Below are positions 12,001 to 25,190 of a DNA stretch of 64,000 nt, piece by piece. This stretch comes from Tipula vernalis (taxonomy: Eukaryota; Arthropoda; Insecta; Diptera; Tipulidae). Both the position numbers and the translations under genes were made by a program. The DNA is taken from contig OY282560.1 of assembly GCA_958295665.1 (NCBI GenBank), forward strand, positions 92,666,311 to 92,730,310. The letters run 5' to 3'. Within the stretch, counting starts at the first letter, position 1, and every line of letters starts with the position of its first letter. The notes below the pieces were generated by a model. It worked only from the letters and a program-made list of their open reading frames with translations. It searched no databases and was not told the origin of the DNA.

Positions 12001-13076
12001 GCTATAGCCCACAAGTTTTTGGGCGGCAAAAATCTAAAATGGTCCGATTACGATGGTTGATACCTCTATCAATAGGTTTCGGGACCTGTAATTGCTGTGA
12101 CAATTTTCATTTTGATTGCTCGATTGTTTCTATACATTTCTTAGAAAATTCAATTTTATTGAAAATTAACTGGGCTATAGCCCACAAGTTTTTGGGCGGC
12201 AAAAATCTAAAATGGTCCGATTACGATGCTTGAGACTTCTATCAATAGGTTTCGGGACGTGTAATTGCTGTGACAATTTTCATTTTGATTGCTCGATTAT
12301 TTCTTAACATTTCTTAGAAATTTCAATTTTATTAAAAATCAACTGTGCTATAGCCCACAAGTTTTTGGGCGGCAAAAATCTAAAATGGTCCGATTACGAT
12401 GGTTGATACCTCTATCAATAGGTTTCGGGACCTGTAATTGCTGTGACAATTTTCATTTTGATTGCTCGATTGTTTCTAAACATTTCTTAGAAAATTCAAT
12501 TTTATTGAAAATTAACTGGGCTATAGCCCACAAGTTTTTGGGCGGCAAAAATCTAAAATGGTCCGATTACGATGCTTGAGACTTCTATCAATAGGTTTCG
12601 GGACGTGTAATTGCTGTGACAATTTTCATTTTGATTGCTCGATTATTTCTTAACATTTCTTAGAAATTTCAATTTTATTAAAAATCAACTGTGCTATAGC
12701 CCACAAGTTTTTGGGCGGCAAAAATCTAAAATGGTCCGATTACGATGGTTGATACCTCTATCAATAGGTTTCGGGACCTGTAATTGCTGTGACAATTTTC
12801 ATTTTGATTGCTCGATTGTTTCTAAACATTTCTTAGAAAATTCAATTTTATTGAAAATTAACTGGGCTATAGCCCACAAGTTTTTGGGCGGCAAAAATCT
12901 AAAATGGTCCGATTACGATGCTTGAGACTTCTATCAATAGGTTTCGGGACGTGTAATTGCTGTGACAATTTTCATTTTGATTGCTCGATTATTTCTAAAC
13001 ATTTCTTAGAAATTTCAATTTTATTAAAAATCAACTGTGTTATAGCCCACAAGTTTTTGGGCAGCAAAAATCTAAA

Positions 13077-16000
13077 TTGGTCCGATTACGATGGTTGATA
13101 CCTCTATCAATAGGTTTCGGGACCTGTAATTGCTGTGACAATTTTCATTTTGATTGCTCGATTATTTCTAAACATTTCTTAGAAAATTCAATTTTATTGA
13201 AAATTAACTGGGCTATAGCCCACAAGTTTTTGGGCGGCAAAAATCTAAATTTGTCCGATTACGATGGTTGATACCTCTATCAATAGGTTTCGGGACGTGT
13301 AATTGCTGTGACAATTTTCATTTTGATTGCTCGATTATTTCTAAACATTTCTTAGAAATTTCAATTTTATTAAAAATCAACTGTGCTATAGCCCACAAGT
13401 TTTTGGGCGGCAAAAATCTAAAATGGTCCGATTACGATGGTTGATACCTCTATCAATAGGTTTCGGGACCTGTAATTGCTGTGACAATTTTCATTTTGAT
13501 TGCTCGATTGTTTCTATACATTTCTTAGAAAATTCAATTTTATTGAAAATTAACTGGGCTATAGCCCACAAGTTTTTGGGCGGCAAAAATCTAAATTTGT
13601 CCGATTACGATGGTTGATACCTCTATCAATAGGTTTCGGGACGTGTAATTGCTGTGACAATTTTCATTTTGATTGCTCGATTATTTCTAAACATTTCTTA
13701 GAAATTTCAATTTTATTAAAAATCAACTGTGCTATAGCCCACAAGTTTTTGGGCGGCAAAAATCTAAAATGGTCCGATTACGATGGTTGATACCTCTATC
13801 AATAGGTTTCGGGACCTGTAATTGCTGTGACAATTTTCATTTTGATTGCTCGATTGTTTCTAAACATTTCTTAGAAAATTCAATTTTATTGAAAATTAAC
13901 TGGGCTATAGCCCACAAGTTTTTGGGCGGCAAAAATCTAAAATGGTCCGATTACGATGCTTGAGACTTCTATCAATAGGTTTCGGGACGTGTAATTGCTG
14001 TGACAATTTTCATTTTGATTGCTCGATTATTTCTAAACATTTCTTAGAAAATTCAATTTTATTGAAAATTAACTGGGCTATAGCCCACAAGTTTTTGGGC
14101 GGCAAAAATCTAAAATGGTCCGATTACGATGGTTGATACCTCTATCAATAGGTTTCGGGACGTGTAATTGCTGTGACAATTTTCATTTTGATTGCTCGAT
14201 TGTTTTTAAACATTTCTTAGAAATTTCAATTTTATTAAAAATCAACTGTGCTATAGCCCACAAGTTTTTGGGCGGCAAAAATCTAAAATGGTCCGATTAC
14301 GATGGTTGATACCTCTATCAATAGGTTTCGGGACGTGTAATTGCTGTGACAATTTTCATTTTGATTGCTCGATTATTTCTAAACATTTCTTAGAAAATTC
14401 AATTTTATTGAAAATTAACTGGGCTATAGCCCACAAGTTTTTGGGCGACAAAAATCTAAAATGGTCCGATTACGATGCTTGAGACTTCTATCAATAGGTT
14501 TCGGGACCTGTAATTGCTGTGACAATTTTCATTTTGATTGCTCGATTGTTTCTAAACATTTCTTAGAAATTTCAATTTTATTGAAAATCAACTGTGCTAT
14601 ATATAGCCCACAAGTTTTTGGGCGGCAAAAATCTAAAATGGTCCGATTACGATGGTTGATACCTCTATCAATAGGTTTCGGGACCTGTAATTGCTGTGAC
14701 AATTTTCATTTTGATTGCTCGATTGTTTCTAAACATTTCTTAGAAAATTCAATTTTATTGAAAATTAACTGGGCTATAGCCCACAAGTTTTTGGGCGGCA
14801 AAAATCTAAAATGGTCCGATTACGATGGTTGATACCTCTATCAATAGGTTTCGGGACCTGTAATTGCTGTGACAATTTTCATTTTGATTGCTCGATTGTT
14901 TCTAAACATTTCTTAGAAAATTCAATTTTATTGAAAATTAACTGGGCTATAGCCCACAAGTTTTTGGGCGGCAAAAATCTAAAATGCTCCGATTACGATG
15001 GTTGATACCTCTATCAAAAGGTTTCGGGACCTGTAATTGCTGTGACAATTTTCAGTTTGATTGCTCGATTGTTTTTAAACATTTCTTAGAAAATTCAATT
15101 TTATTGAAAATTAACTGGGCTATAGCCCACAAGTTTTTGGGCGGAAAAAATCTAAATTGGTCCGATTACGATGGTTGATACCTCTATCAATAGGTTTCGG
15201 GACGTGTAATTGCTGTGACAATTTTCATTTTGATTGCTCGATTATTTCTAAACATTTCTTAGAAATTTCAATTTTATTAAAAATCAACTGTGCTATAGCC
15301 CACAAGTTTTTGGGCGGCAAAAATCTAAAATAGTCCGATTACGATGGTTGATACCTCTATCAATAGGTTTCGGGACCTGTAATTGCTGTGACAATTTTCA
15401 TTTTGATTGCTCGATTATTTCTAAATATTTCTTAGAAAATTCAATTTTATTGAAAATTAACTGGGCTATAGCCCACAAGTTTTTGGGCGGCAAAAATCTA
15501 AAATGGTCCGATTACGATGCTTGAGACTTCTATCAATAGGTTTCGGGACGTGTAATTGCTGTGACAATTTTCATTTTGATTGCTCGATTATTTCTAAACA
15601 TTTCTTAGAAAATTCAATTTTATTGAAAATTAACTGGGCTATAGCCCACAAGTTTTTGGGCGGCAAAAATCTAAAATGCTCCGATTACGATGGTTGATAC
15701 CTCTATCAATAGGTTTCGGGACGTGTAATTGCTGTGACAATTTTCATTTTGATTGCTCGATTATTTCTAAATATTTCTTAGAAAATTCAATTTTATTGAA
15801 AATTAACTGGGCTATAGCCCACAAGTTTTTGGGCGGCAAAAATCTAAAATGGTCCGATTACGATGCTTGAGACTTCTATCAATAGGTTTCGGGACGTGTA
15901 ATTGCTGTGACAATTTTCATTTTGATTGCTCGATTATTTCTAAACATTTCTTAGAAAATTCAATTTTATTGAAAATCAACTGTGCTATAGCCCACAAGTT

Positions 16001-16540
16001 TTTGGGCGGCAAAAATCTAAAATGGTCCGATTACGATGGTTGATACCTCTATCAATAGGTTTCGGGACCTGTAATTGCTGTGACAATTTTCATTTTGATT
16101 GCTCGATTGTTTCTAAACATTTCTTAGAAAATTCAATTTTATTGAAAATTAACTGGGCTATAGCCCACAAGTTTTTGGGCGGCAAAAATCTAAAATGGTC
16201 CGATTACGATGGTTGATACCTCTATCAATAGGTTTCGGGACCTGTAATTGCTGTGACAATTTTCATTTTGATTGCTCGATTGTTTCTAAACATTTCTTAG
16301 AAAATTCAATTTTATTGAAAATTAACTGGGCTATAGCCCACAAGTTTTTGGGCGGCAAAAATCTAAAATGCTCCGATTACGATGCTTGATACCTCTATCA
16401 AAAGGTTTCGGGACCTGTAATTGCTGTGACAATTTTCAGTTTGATTGCTCGATTGTTTTTAAACATTTCTTAGAAAATTCAATTTTATTGAAAATTAACT
16501 GGGCTATAGCCCACAAGTTTTTGGGCGGCAAAAATCTAAA
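13077..16540 (+). repeat. Mixed block beginning F-G-D-G-E-A
   Basis: Order: F G D G E A, then a 92T/EI recombinant (14115), F, the 177-bp copy (14461), E E Q G Y A Y A E E Q. The F and D copies end in AAATTTGTCC. The opening six monomers match 50305-51342 in order and junction marks, and nearly match 35917-36954. AAAATAGTCC at 15330 removes the usual ATG; that mark recurs at 45461 and 45980. Confidence 0.75.
14461..14637 (+). repeat. 177-bp monomer, TATA insertion in the palindrome
   Basis: CTATATATAGCCC at 14597-14609 has four extra bases in the TATA centre, consistent with slippage. The body is a C-head, 88G copy with an EI-like tail (123G). Confidence 0.9.
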
Positions 16541-16713
16541 ATGGTCCGATTACGATGCTTGAGACTTCTATCAATAGGTTTCGGGACCTGTAATTGCTGT
16601 GACAATTTTCATTTTGATTGCTCGGTTGTTTCTATACATTTCTTAGAAAATTCAATTTTATTGAAAATTAACTGGGCTATAGCCCACAAGTTTTTGGGCG
16701 GCAAAAATCTAAA

Positions 16714-18270
16714 ATGGTCCGATTACGATGCTTGAGACTTCTATCAATAGGTTTCGGGACGTGTAATTACTGTGACAATTTTCATTTTGATTGCTCGATT
16801 ATTTCTAAACATTTCTTAGAAATTTCAATTTTATTAAAAATCAACTGTGCTATAGCCCACAAGTTTTTGGGCGGCAAAAATCTAAAATGGTCCGATTACG
16901 ATGCTTGAGACTTCTATCAATAGGTTTCGGGACGTGTAATTGCTGTGACAATTTTCATTTTGATTGCTCGATTATTTCTAAACATTTCTTAGAAAATTCA
17001 ATTTTATTGAAAATTAACTGGGCTATAGCCCACAAGTTTTTGGGCGGCAAAAATCTAAAATGGTCCGATTACGATGGTTGATACCTCTATCAATAGGTTT
17101 CGGGACCTGTAATTGCTGTGACAATTTTCATTTTGATTGCTCGATTGTTTCTAAACATTTCTTAGAAAATTCAATTTTATTGAAAATTAACTGGGCTATA
17201 GCCCACAAGTTTTTGGGCGGCAAAAATCTAAAATGCTCCGATTACGATGGTTGATACCTCTATCAAAAGGTTTCGGGACCTGTAATTGCTGTGACAATTT
17301 TCAGTTTGATTGCTCGATTATTTCTAAACATTTCTTAGAAAATTCAATTTTATTGAAAATTAACTGGGCTATAGCCCACAAGTTTTTGGGCGGCAAAAAT
17401 CTAAAATGGTCCGATTACGATGCTTGAGACTTCTATCAATAGGTTTCGGGACGTGTAATTGCTGTGACAATTTTCATTTTGATTGCTCGATTATTTCTAA
17501 ATATTTCTTAGAAAATTCAATTTTATTGAAAATTTACTGGGCTATAGCCCACAAGTTTTTGGGCGGCAAAAATCTAAAATGCTCCGATTACGATGGTTGA
17601 TACCTCTATCAATAGGTTTCGGGACCTGTAATTGCTGTGACAATTTTCATTTTGATTGCTCGATTGTTTCTATACATTTCTTAGAAAATTCAATTTTATT
17701 GAAAATTAACTGGGCTATAGCCCACAAGTTTTTGGGCGGCAAAAATCTAAAATGGTCCGATTACGATGCTTGAGACTTCTATCAATAGGTTTCGGGACGT
17801 GTAATTGCTGTGACAATTTTCATTTTGATTGCTCGATTATTTCTAAACATTTCTTAGAAATTTCAATTTTATTAAAAATCAACTGTGCTATAGCCCACAA
17901 GTTTTTGGGCGGCAAAAATCTAAAATGGTCCGATTACGATGGTTGATACCTCTATCAATAGGTTTCGGGACCTGTAATTGCTGTGACAATTTTCATTTTG
18001 ATTGCTCGATTGTTTCTAAACATTTCTTAGAAAATTCAATTTTATTGAAAATTAACTGGGCTATAGCCCACAAGTTTTTGGGCGGCAAAAATCTAAAATG
18101 GTCCGATTACGATGCTTGAGACTTCTATCAATAGGTTTCGGGACGTGTAATTGCTGTGACAATTTTCATTTTGATTGCTCGATTATTTCTAAACATTTCT
18201 TAGAAAATTCAATTTTATTGAAAATTAACTGGGCTATAGCCCACAAGTTTTTGGGCGGCAAAAATCTAAA
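16714..18270 (+). repeat. 9-monomer segment P, copy 1
   Basis: Order: B A E, a Q/F recombinant (17233), a C-head/97T copy (17406), D B E A. Private marks are TAATTACTGTG (about 16767) and AAAATTTACTGG (about 17530). Both recur 6,920 bp (40 monomers) away in copy 2, at 23634-25190. The last four begin a D-B-E-A-Y pentamer that ends with the Y copy at 18271. The preceding copy (16541) is a C-head/95T recombinant with CTCGGTTG. Confidence 0.85.
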
Positions 18271-18443
18271 ATGGTCCGATTACGATGGTTGATACCTCTA
18301 TCAATAGGTTTCGGGACGTGTAATTGCTGTGACAATTTTCATTTTGATTGCTCGATTATTTCTAAATATTTCTTAGAAAATTCAATTTTATTGAAAATTA
18401 ACTGGGCTATAGCCCACAAGTTTTTGGGCGGCAAAAATCTAAA

Positions 18444-19654
18444 TTGGTCCGATTACGATGGTTGATACCTCTATCAATAGGTTTCGGGACGTGTAATTGC
18501 TGTGACAATTTTCAGTTTGATTGCTCGATTATTTCTAAACATTTCTTAGAAAATTCAATTTTATTGAAAATTAACTGGGCTATAGCCCACAAGTTTTTGG
18601 GCGGCAAAAATCTAAAATGGTCCGATTACGATGGTTGATACCTCTATCAATAGGTTTCGGGACCTGTAATTGCTGTGACAATTTTCATTTTGATTGCTCG
18701 ATTGTTTCTATACATTTCTTAGAAAATTCAATTTTATTGAAAATTAACTGGGCTATAGCCCACAAGTTTTTGGGCGGCAAAAATCTAAAATGGTCCGATT
18801 ACGATGCTTGAGACTTCTATCAATAGGTTTCGGGACGTGTAATTGCTGTGACAATTTTCATTTTGATTGCTCGATTATTTCTTAACATTTCTTAGAAATT
18901 TCAATTTTATTAAAAATCAACTGTGCTATAGCCCACAAGTTTTTGGGCGGTAAAAATCTAAAATGGTCCGATTACGATGGTTGATACCTCTATCAATAGG
19001 TTTCGGGACCTGTAATTGCTGTGACAATTTTCATTTTGATTGCTCGATTGTTTCTAAACATTTCTTAGAAAATTCAATTTTATTGAAAATTAACTGGGCT
19101 ATAGCCCACAAGTTTTTGGGCGGCAAAAATCTAAAATGGTCCGATTACGATGCTTGAGACTTCTATCAATAGGTTTCGGGACGTGTAATTGCTGTGACAA
19201 TTTTCATTTTGATTGCTCGATTATTTCTAAACATTTCTTAGAAAATTCAATTTTATTGAAAATTAACTGGGCTATAGCCCACAAGTTTTTGGGCGGCAAA
19301 AATCTAAAATGGTCCGATTACGATGGTTGATACCTCTATCAATAGGTTTCGGGACGTGTAATTGCTGTGACAATTTTCATTTTGATTGCTCGATTATTTC
19401 TAAATATTTCTTAGAAAATTCAATTTTATTGAAAATTAACTGGGCTATAGCCCACAAGTTTTTGGGCGGCAAAAATCTAAAATGGTCCGATTACGATGGT
19501 TGATACCTCTATCAATAGGTTTCGGGACCTGTAATTGCTGTGACAATTTTCATTTTGATTGCTCGATTGTTTCTATACATTTCTTAGAAAATTCAATTTT
19601 ATTGAAAATTAACTGGGCTATAGCCCACAAGTTTTTGGGCGGCAAAAATCTAAA
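18444..19654 (+). repeat. 7-monomer higher-order unit, copy 1
   Basis: Order: F with CAGTTTG (72G), then D C E A Y D; 1,211 bp. The C monomer ends in GGCGGTAAA (162T). The unit contains the complete pentamer D-C-E-A-Y (18617-19481). Confidence 0.88.
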
Positions 19655-20865
19655 TTGGTCCGATTACGATGGTTGATACCTCTATCAATAGGTTTCGGGA
19701 CGTGTAATTGCTGTGACAATTTTCAGTTTGATTGCTCGATTATTTCTAAACATTTCTTAGAAAATTCAATTTTATTGAAAATTAACTGGGCTATAGCCCA
19801 CAAGTTTTTGGGCGGCAAAAATCTAAAATGGTCCGATTACGATGGTTGATACCTCTATCAATAGGTTTCGGGACCTGTAATTGCTGTGACAATTTTCATT
19901 TTGATTGCTCGATTGTTTCTATACATTTCTTAGAAAATTCAATTTTATTGAAAATTAACTGGGCTATAGCCCACAAGTTTTTGGGCGGCAAAAATCTAAA
20001 ATGGTCCGATTACGATGCTTGAGACTTCTATCAATAGGTTTCGGGACGTGTAATTGCTGTGACAATTTTCATTTTGATTGCTCGATTATTTCTTAACATT
20101 TCTTAGAAATTTCAATTTTATTAAAAATCAACTGTGCTATAGCCCACAAGTTTTTGGGCGGTAAAAATCTAAAATGGTCCGATTACGATGGTTGATACCT
20201 CTATCAATAGGTTTCGGGACCTGTAATTGCTGTGACAATTTTCATTTTGATTGCTCGATTGTTTCTAAACATTTCTTAGAAAATTCAATTTTATTGAAAA
20301 TTAACTGGGCTATAGCCCACAAGTTTTTGGGCGGCAAAAATCTAAAATGGTCCGATTACGATGCTTGAGACTTCTATCAATAGGTTTCGGGACGTGTAAT
20401 TGCTGTGACAATTTTCATTTTGATTGCTCGATTATTTCTAAACATTTCTTAGAAAATTCAATTTTATTGAAAATTAACTGGGCTATAGCCCACAAGTTTT
20501 TGGGCGGCAAAAATCTAAAATGGTCCGATTACGATGGTTGATACCTCTATCAATAGGTTTCGGGACGTGTAATTGCTGTGACAATTTTCATTTTGATTGC
20601 TCGATTATTTCTAAATATTTCTTAGAAAATTCAATTTTATTGAAAATTAACTGGGCTATAGCCCACAAGTTTTTGGGCGGCAAAAATCTAAAATGGTCCG
20701 ATTACGATGGTTGATACCTCTATCAATAGGTTTCGGGACCTGTAATTGCTGTGACAATTTTCATTTTGATTGCTCGATTGTTTCTATACATTTCTTAGAA
20801 AATTCAATTTTATTGAAAATTAACTGGGCTATAGCCCACAAGTTTTTGGGCGGCAAAAATCTAAA
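19655..20865 (+). repeat. 7-monomer higher-order unit, copy 2
   Basis: Same order as 18444-19654 at +1,211 bp. They differ at the final junction: copy 1 ends AAATTGG, while copy 2 runs into another C monomer (20866) and so into a third, partial D-C-E-A series starting at 20693. Confidence 0.88.
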
Positions 20866-21038
20866 ATGGTCCGATTACGATGCTTGAGACTTCTATCAAT
20901 AGGTTTCGGGACGTGTAATTGCTGTGACAATTTTCATTTTGATTGCTCGATTATTTCTTAACATTTCTTAGAAATTTCAATTTTATTAAAAATCAACTGT
21001 GCTATAGCCCACAAGTTTTTGGGCGGTAAAAATCTAAA

Positions 21039-23114
21039 ATGGTCCGATTACGATGGTTGATACCTCTATCAATAGGTTTCGGGACCTGTAATTGCTGTGA
21101 CAATTTTCATTTTGATTGCTCGATTGTTTCTAAACATTTCTTAGAAAATTCAATTTTATTGAAAATTAACTGGGCTATAGCCCACAAGTTTTTGGGCGGC
21201 AAAAATCTAAAATGGTCCGATTACGATGCTTGAGACTTCTATCAATAGGTTTCGGGACGTGTAATTGCTGTGACAATTTTCATTTTGATTGCTCGATTAT
21301 TTCTAAACATTTCTTAGAAAATTCAATTTTATTGAAAATTAACTGGGCTATAGCCCACAAGTTTTTGGGCGGCAAAAATCTAAAATGGTCCGACTACGAT
21401 GGTTGATACCTCTATCAATAGGTTTCGGGACGTGTAATTGCTGTGACAATTTTCATTTTGATTGCTCGATTATTTCTAAACATTTCTTAGAAAATTCAAT
21501 TTTATTGAAAATCAACTGTGCTATAGCCCACAAGTTTTTGGGCGGCAAAAATCTAAAATGGTCCGATTACGATGGTTGATACCTCTATCAATAGGTTTCG
21601 GGACCTGTAATTGCTGTGACAATTTTCATTTTGATTGCTCGATTGTTTCTAAACATTTCTTAGAAAATTCAATTTTATTGAAAATTAACTGGGCTATAGC
21701 CCACAAGTTTTTGGGCGGCAAAAATCTAAATTGGTCCGATTACGATGGTTGATACCTCTATCAATAGGTTTCGGGACCTGTAATTGCTGTGACAATTTTC
21801 ATTTTGATTGCTCGATTGTTTCTAAACATTTCTTAGAAAATTCAATTTTATTGAAAATTAACTGGGCTATAGCCCACAAGTTTTTGGGCGGCAAAAATCT
21901 AAAATGCTCCGATTACGATGGTTGATACCTCTATCAAAAGGTTTCGGGACCTGTAATTGCTGTGACAATTTTCAGTTTGATTGCTCGATTGTTTTTAAAC
22001 ATTTCTTAGAAAATTCAATTTTATTGAAAATTAACTGGGCTATAGCCCACAAGTTTTTGGGCGGCAAAAATCTAAAATGGTCCGATTACGATGGTTGATA
22101 CCTCTATCAATAGGTTTCGGGACCTGTAATTGCTGTGACAATTTTCATTTTGATTGCTCGATTATTTCTAAACATTTCTTAGAAAATTCAATTTTATTGA
22201 AAATTAACTGGGCTATAGCCCACAAGTTTTTGGGCGGCAAAAATCTAAATTGGTCCGATTACGATGGTTGATACCTCTATCAATAGGTTTCGGGACGTGT
22301 AATTGCTGTGACAATTTTCATTTTGATTGCTCGATTATTTCTAAACATTTCTTAGAAATTTCAATTTTATTAAAAATCAACTGTGCTATAGCCCACAAGT
22401 TTTTGGGCGGCAAAAATCTAAAATGGTCCGATTACGATGGTTGATACCTCTATCAATAGGTTTCGGGACCTGTAATTGCTGTGACAATTTTCATTTTGAT
22501 TGCTCGATTGTTTCTAAACATTTCTTAGAAAATTCAATTTTATTGAAAATTAACTGGGCTATAGCCCACAAGTTTTTGGGCGGCAAAAATCTAAAATGGT
22601 CCGATTACGATGCTTGAGACTTCTATCAATAGGTTTCGGGACGTGTAATTGCTGTGACAATTTTCATTTTGATTGCTCGATTATTTCTAAACATTTCTTA
22701 GAAAATTCAATTTTATTGAAAATTAACTGGGCTATAGCCCACAAGTTTTTGGGCGGCAAAAATCTAAAATGGTCCGATTACGATGGTTGATACCTCTATC
22801 AATAGGTTTCGGGACGTGTAATTGCTGTGACAATTTTCATTTTGATTGCTCGATTATTTCTAAATATTTCTTAGAAAATTCAATTTTATTGAAAATTAAC
22901 TGGGCTATAGCCCACAAGTTTTTGGGCGGCAAAAATCTAAAATGGTCCGATTACGATGCTTGAGACTTCTATCAATAGGTTTCGGGACGTGTAATTGCTG
23001 TGACAATTTTCATTTTGATTGCTCGATTATTTCTAAACATTTCTTAGAAAATTCAATTTTATTGAAAATTAACTGGGCTATAGCCCACAAGTTTTTGGGC
23101 GGCAAAAATCTAAA
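21039..23114 (+). repeat. 12-monomer segment R, copy 1
   Basis: Order: E A F E E Q F G E A Y A. The third member has GAAAATCAACTGTGC, a recombinant tail. The segment matches 26748-28823 at +5,709 bp (33 monomers), except the ninth member (E here, D there) and one junction. A CGACTACG variant lies at about 21393. Confidence 0.82.
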
Positions 23115-23633
23115 TTGGTCCGATTACGATGGTTGATACCTCTATCAATAGGTTTCGGGACGTGTAATTGCTGTGACAATTTTCATTTTGATTGCTCGAT
23201 TATTTCTAAACATTTCTTAGAAAATTCAATTTTATTGAAAATTAACTGGGCTATAGCCCACAAGTTTTTGGGCGGCAAAAATCTAAAATGGTCCGATTGC
23301 GATGGTTGATACCTCTATCAATAGGTTTCGGGACGTGTAATTGCTGTGACAATTTTCATTTTGATTGCTCGATTATTTCTAAACATTTCTTAGAAAATCC
23401 AATTTTATTGAAAATTAACTGGGCTATAGCCCACAAGTTTTTGGGCGGCAAAAATCTAAAATGGTCCGATTACGATGGTTGATACCTCTATCAATAGGTT
23501 TCGGGACCTGTAATTGCTGTGACAATTTTCATTTTGATTGCTCGATTGTTTCTATACATTTCTTAGAAAATTCAATTTTATTGAAAATTAACTGGGCTAT
23601 AGCCCACAAGTTTTTGGGCGGCAAAAATCTAAA
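23115..23633 (+). repeat. F-F-D linker monomers between R and P
   Basis: Three copies separate segment R from the second copy of P. The first ends in CGATTGCGATGG. The second (23288) carries AAAATCCAATT, also seen at 7548, where it again precedes a D copy. Confidence 0.75.
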
Positions 23634-25190
23634 ATGGTCCGATTACGATGCTTGAGACTTCTATCAATAGGTTTCGGGACGTGTAATTACTGTGACAATT
23701 TTCATTTTGATTGCTCGATTATTTCTAAACATTTCTTAGAAATTTCAATTTTATTAAAAATCAACTGTGCTATAGCCCACAAGATTTTGGGCGGCAAAAA
23801 TCTAAAATGGTCCGATTACGATGCTTGAGACTTCTATCAATAGGTTTCGGGACGTGTAATTGCTGTGACAATTTTCATTTTGATTGCTCGATTATTTCTA
23901 AACATTTCTTAGAAAATTCAATTTTATTGAAAATTAACTGGGCTATAGCCCACAAGTTTTTGGGCGGCAAAAATCTAAAATGGTCCGATTACGATGGTTG
24001 ATACCTCTATCAATAGGTTTCGGGACCTGTAATTGCTGTGACAATTTTCATTTTGATTGCTCGATTGTTTCTAAACATTTCTTAGAAAATTCAATTTTAT
24101 TGAAAATTAACTGGGCTATAGCCCACAAGTTTTTGGGCGGCAAAAATCTAAAATGCTCCGATTACGATGGTTGATACCTCTATCAAAAGGTTTCGGGACC
24201 TGTAATTGCTGTGACAATTTTCAGTTTGATTGCTCGATTATTTCTAAACATTTCTTAGAAAATTCAATTTTATTGAAAATTAACTGGGCTATAGCCCACA
24301 AGTTTTTGGGCGGCAAAAATCTAAAATGGTCCGATTACGATGCTTGAGACTTCTATCAATAGGTTTCGGGACGTGTAATTGCTGTGACAATTTTCATTTT
24401 GATTGCTCGATTATTTCTAAATATTTCTTAGAAAATTCAATTTTATTGAAAATTTACTGGGCTATAGCCCACAAGTTTTTGGGCGGCAAAAATCTAAAAT
24501 GCTCCGATTACGATGGTTGATACCTTTATCAATAGGTTTCGGGACCTGTAATTGCTGTGACAATTTTCATTTTGATTGCTCGATTGTTTCTATACATTTC
24601 TTAGAAAATTCAATTTTATTGAAAATGAACTGGGCTATAGCCCACAAGTTTTTGGGCGGCAAAAATCTAAAATGGTCCGATTACGATGCTTGAGACTTCT
24701 ATCAATAGGTTTCGGGACGTGTAATTGCTGTGACAATTTTCATTTTGATTGCTCGATTATTTCTAAACATTTCTTAGAAATTTCAATTTTATTAAAAATC
24801 AACTGTGCTATAGCCCACAAGTTTTTGGGCGGCAAAAATCTAAAATGGTCCGATTACGATGGTTGATACCTCTATCAATAGGTTTCGGGACCTGTAATTG
24901 CTGTGACAATTTTCATTTTGATTGCTCGATTGTTTCTAAACATTTCTTAGAAAATTCAATTTTATTGAAAATTAACTGGGCTATAGCCCACAAGTTTTTG
25001 GGCGGCAAAAATCTAAAATGGTCCGATTACGATGCTTGAGACTTCTATCAATAGGTTTCGGGACGTGTAATTGCTGTGACAATTTTCATTTTGATTGCTC
25101 GATTATTTCTAAACATTTCTTAGAAAATTCAATTTTATTGAAAATTAACTGGGCTATAGCCCACAAGTTTTTGGGCGGCAAAAATCTAAA
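23634..25190 (+). repeat. 9-monomer segment P, copy 2
   Basis: Same order and private marks (TAATTACTGTG, AAAATTTACTGG) as 16714-18270. Copy-specific changes include CAAGATTTTGGG (about 23781), TACCTTTATC (about 24521) and GAAAATGAACTGG (about 24622). These date from after the duplication. Confidence 0.85.

Larger units (their letters stand above)
8579..13076 (+). repeat. Strict 346-bp dimer array (W head / C head)
   Basis: All 26 monomers alternate W and C heads without exception, giving 13 dimers. The order begins D B E A Y B D C E B Y B Y B. Local dimer gains are visible: Y-B is doubled at 10309-11000 and C-E at 12212-12903. A marked B monomer (GTGTTATAGCC, 160A, then AAATTGG) occurs at 10136, 11520 and 12904, exactly 1,384 bp (8 monomers) apart. 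The dimer appears to be the unit of exchange here. Two members lose their open frame through an AATTTAAATTT or AAATTAAATTT change (10482, 11347). Confidence 0.9.
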
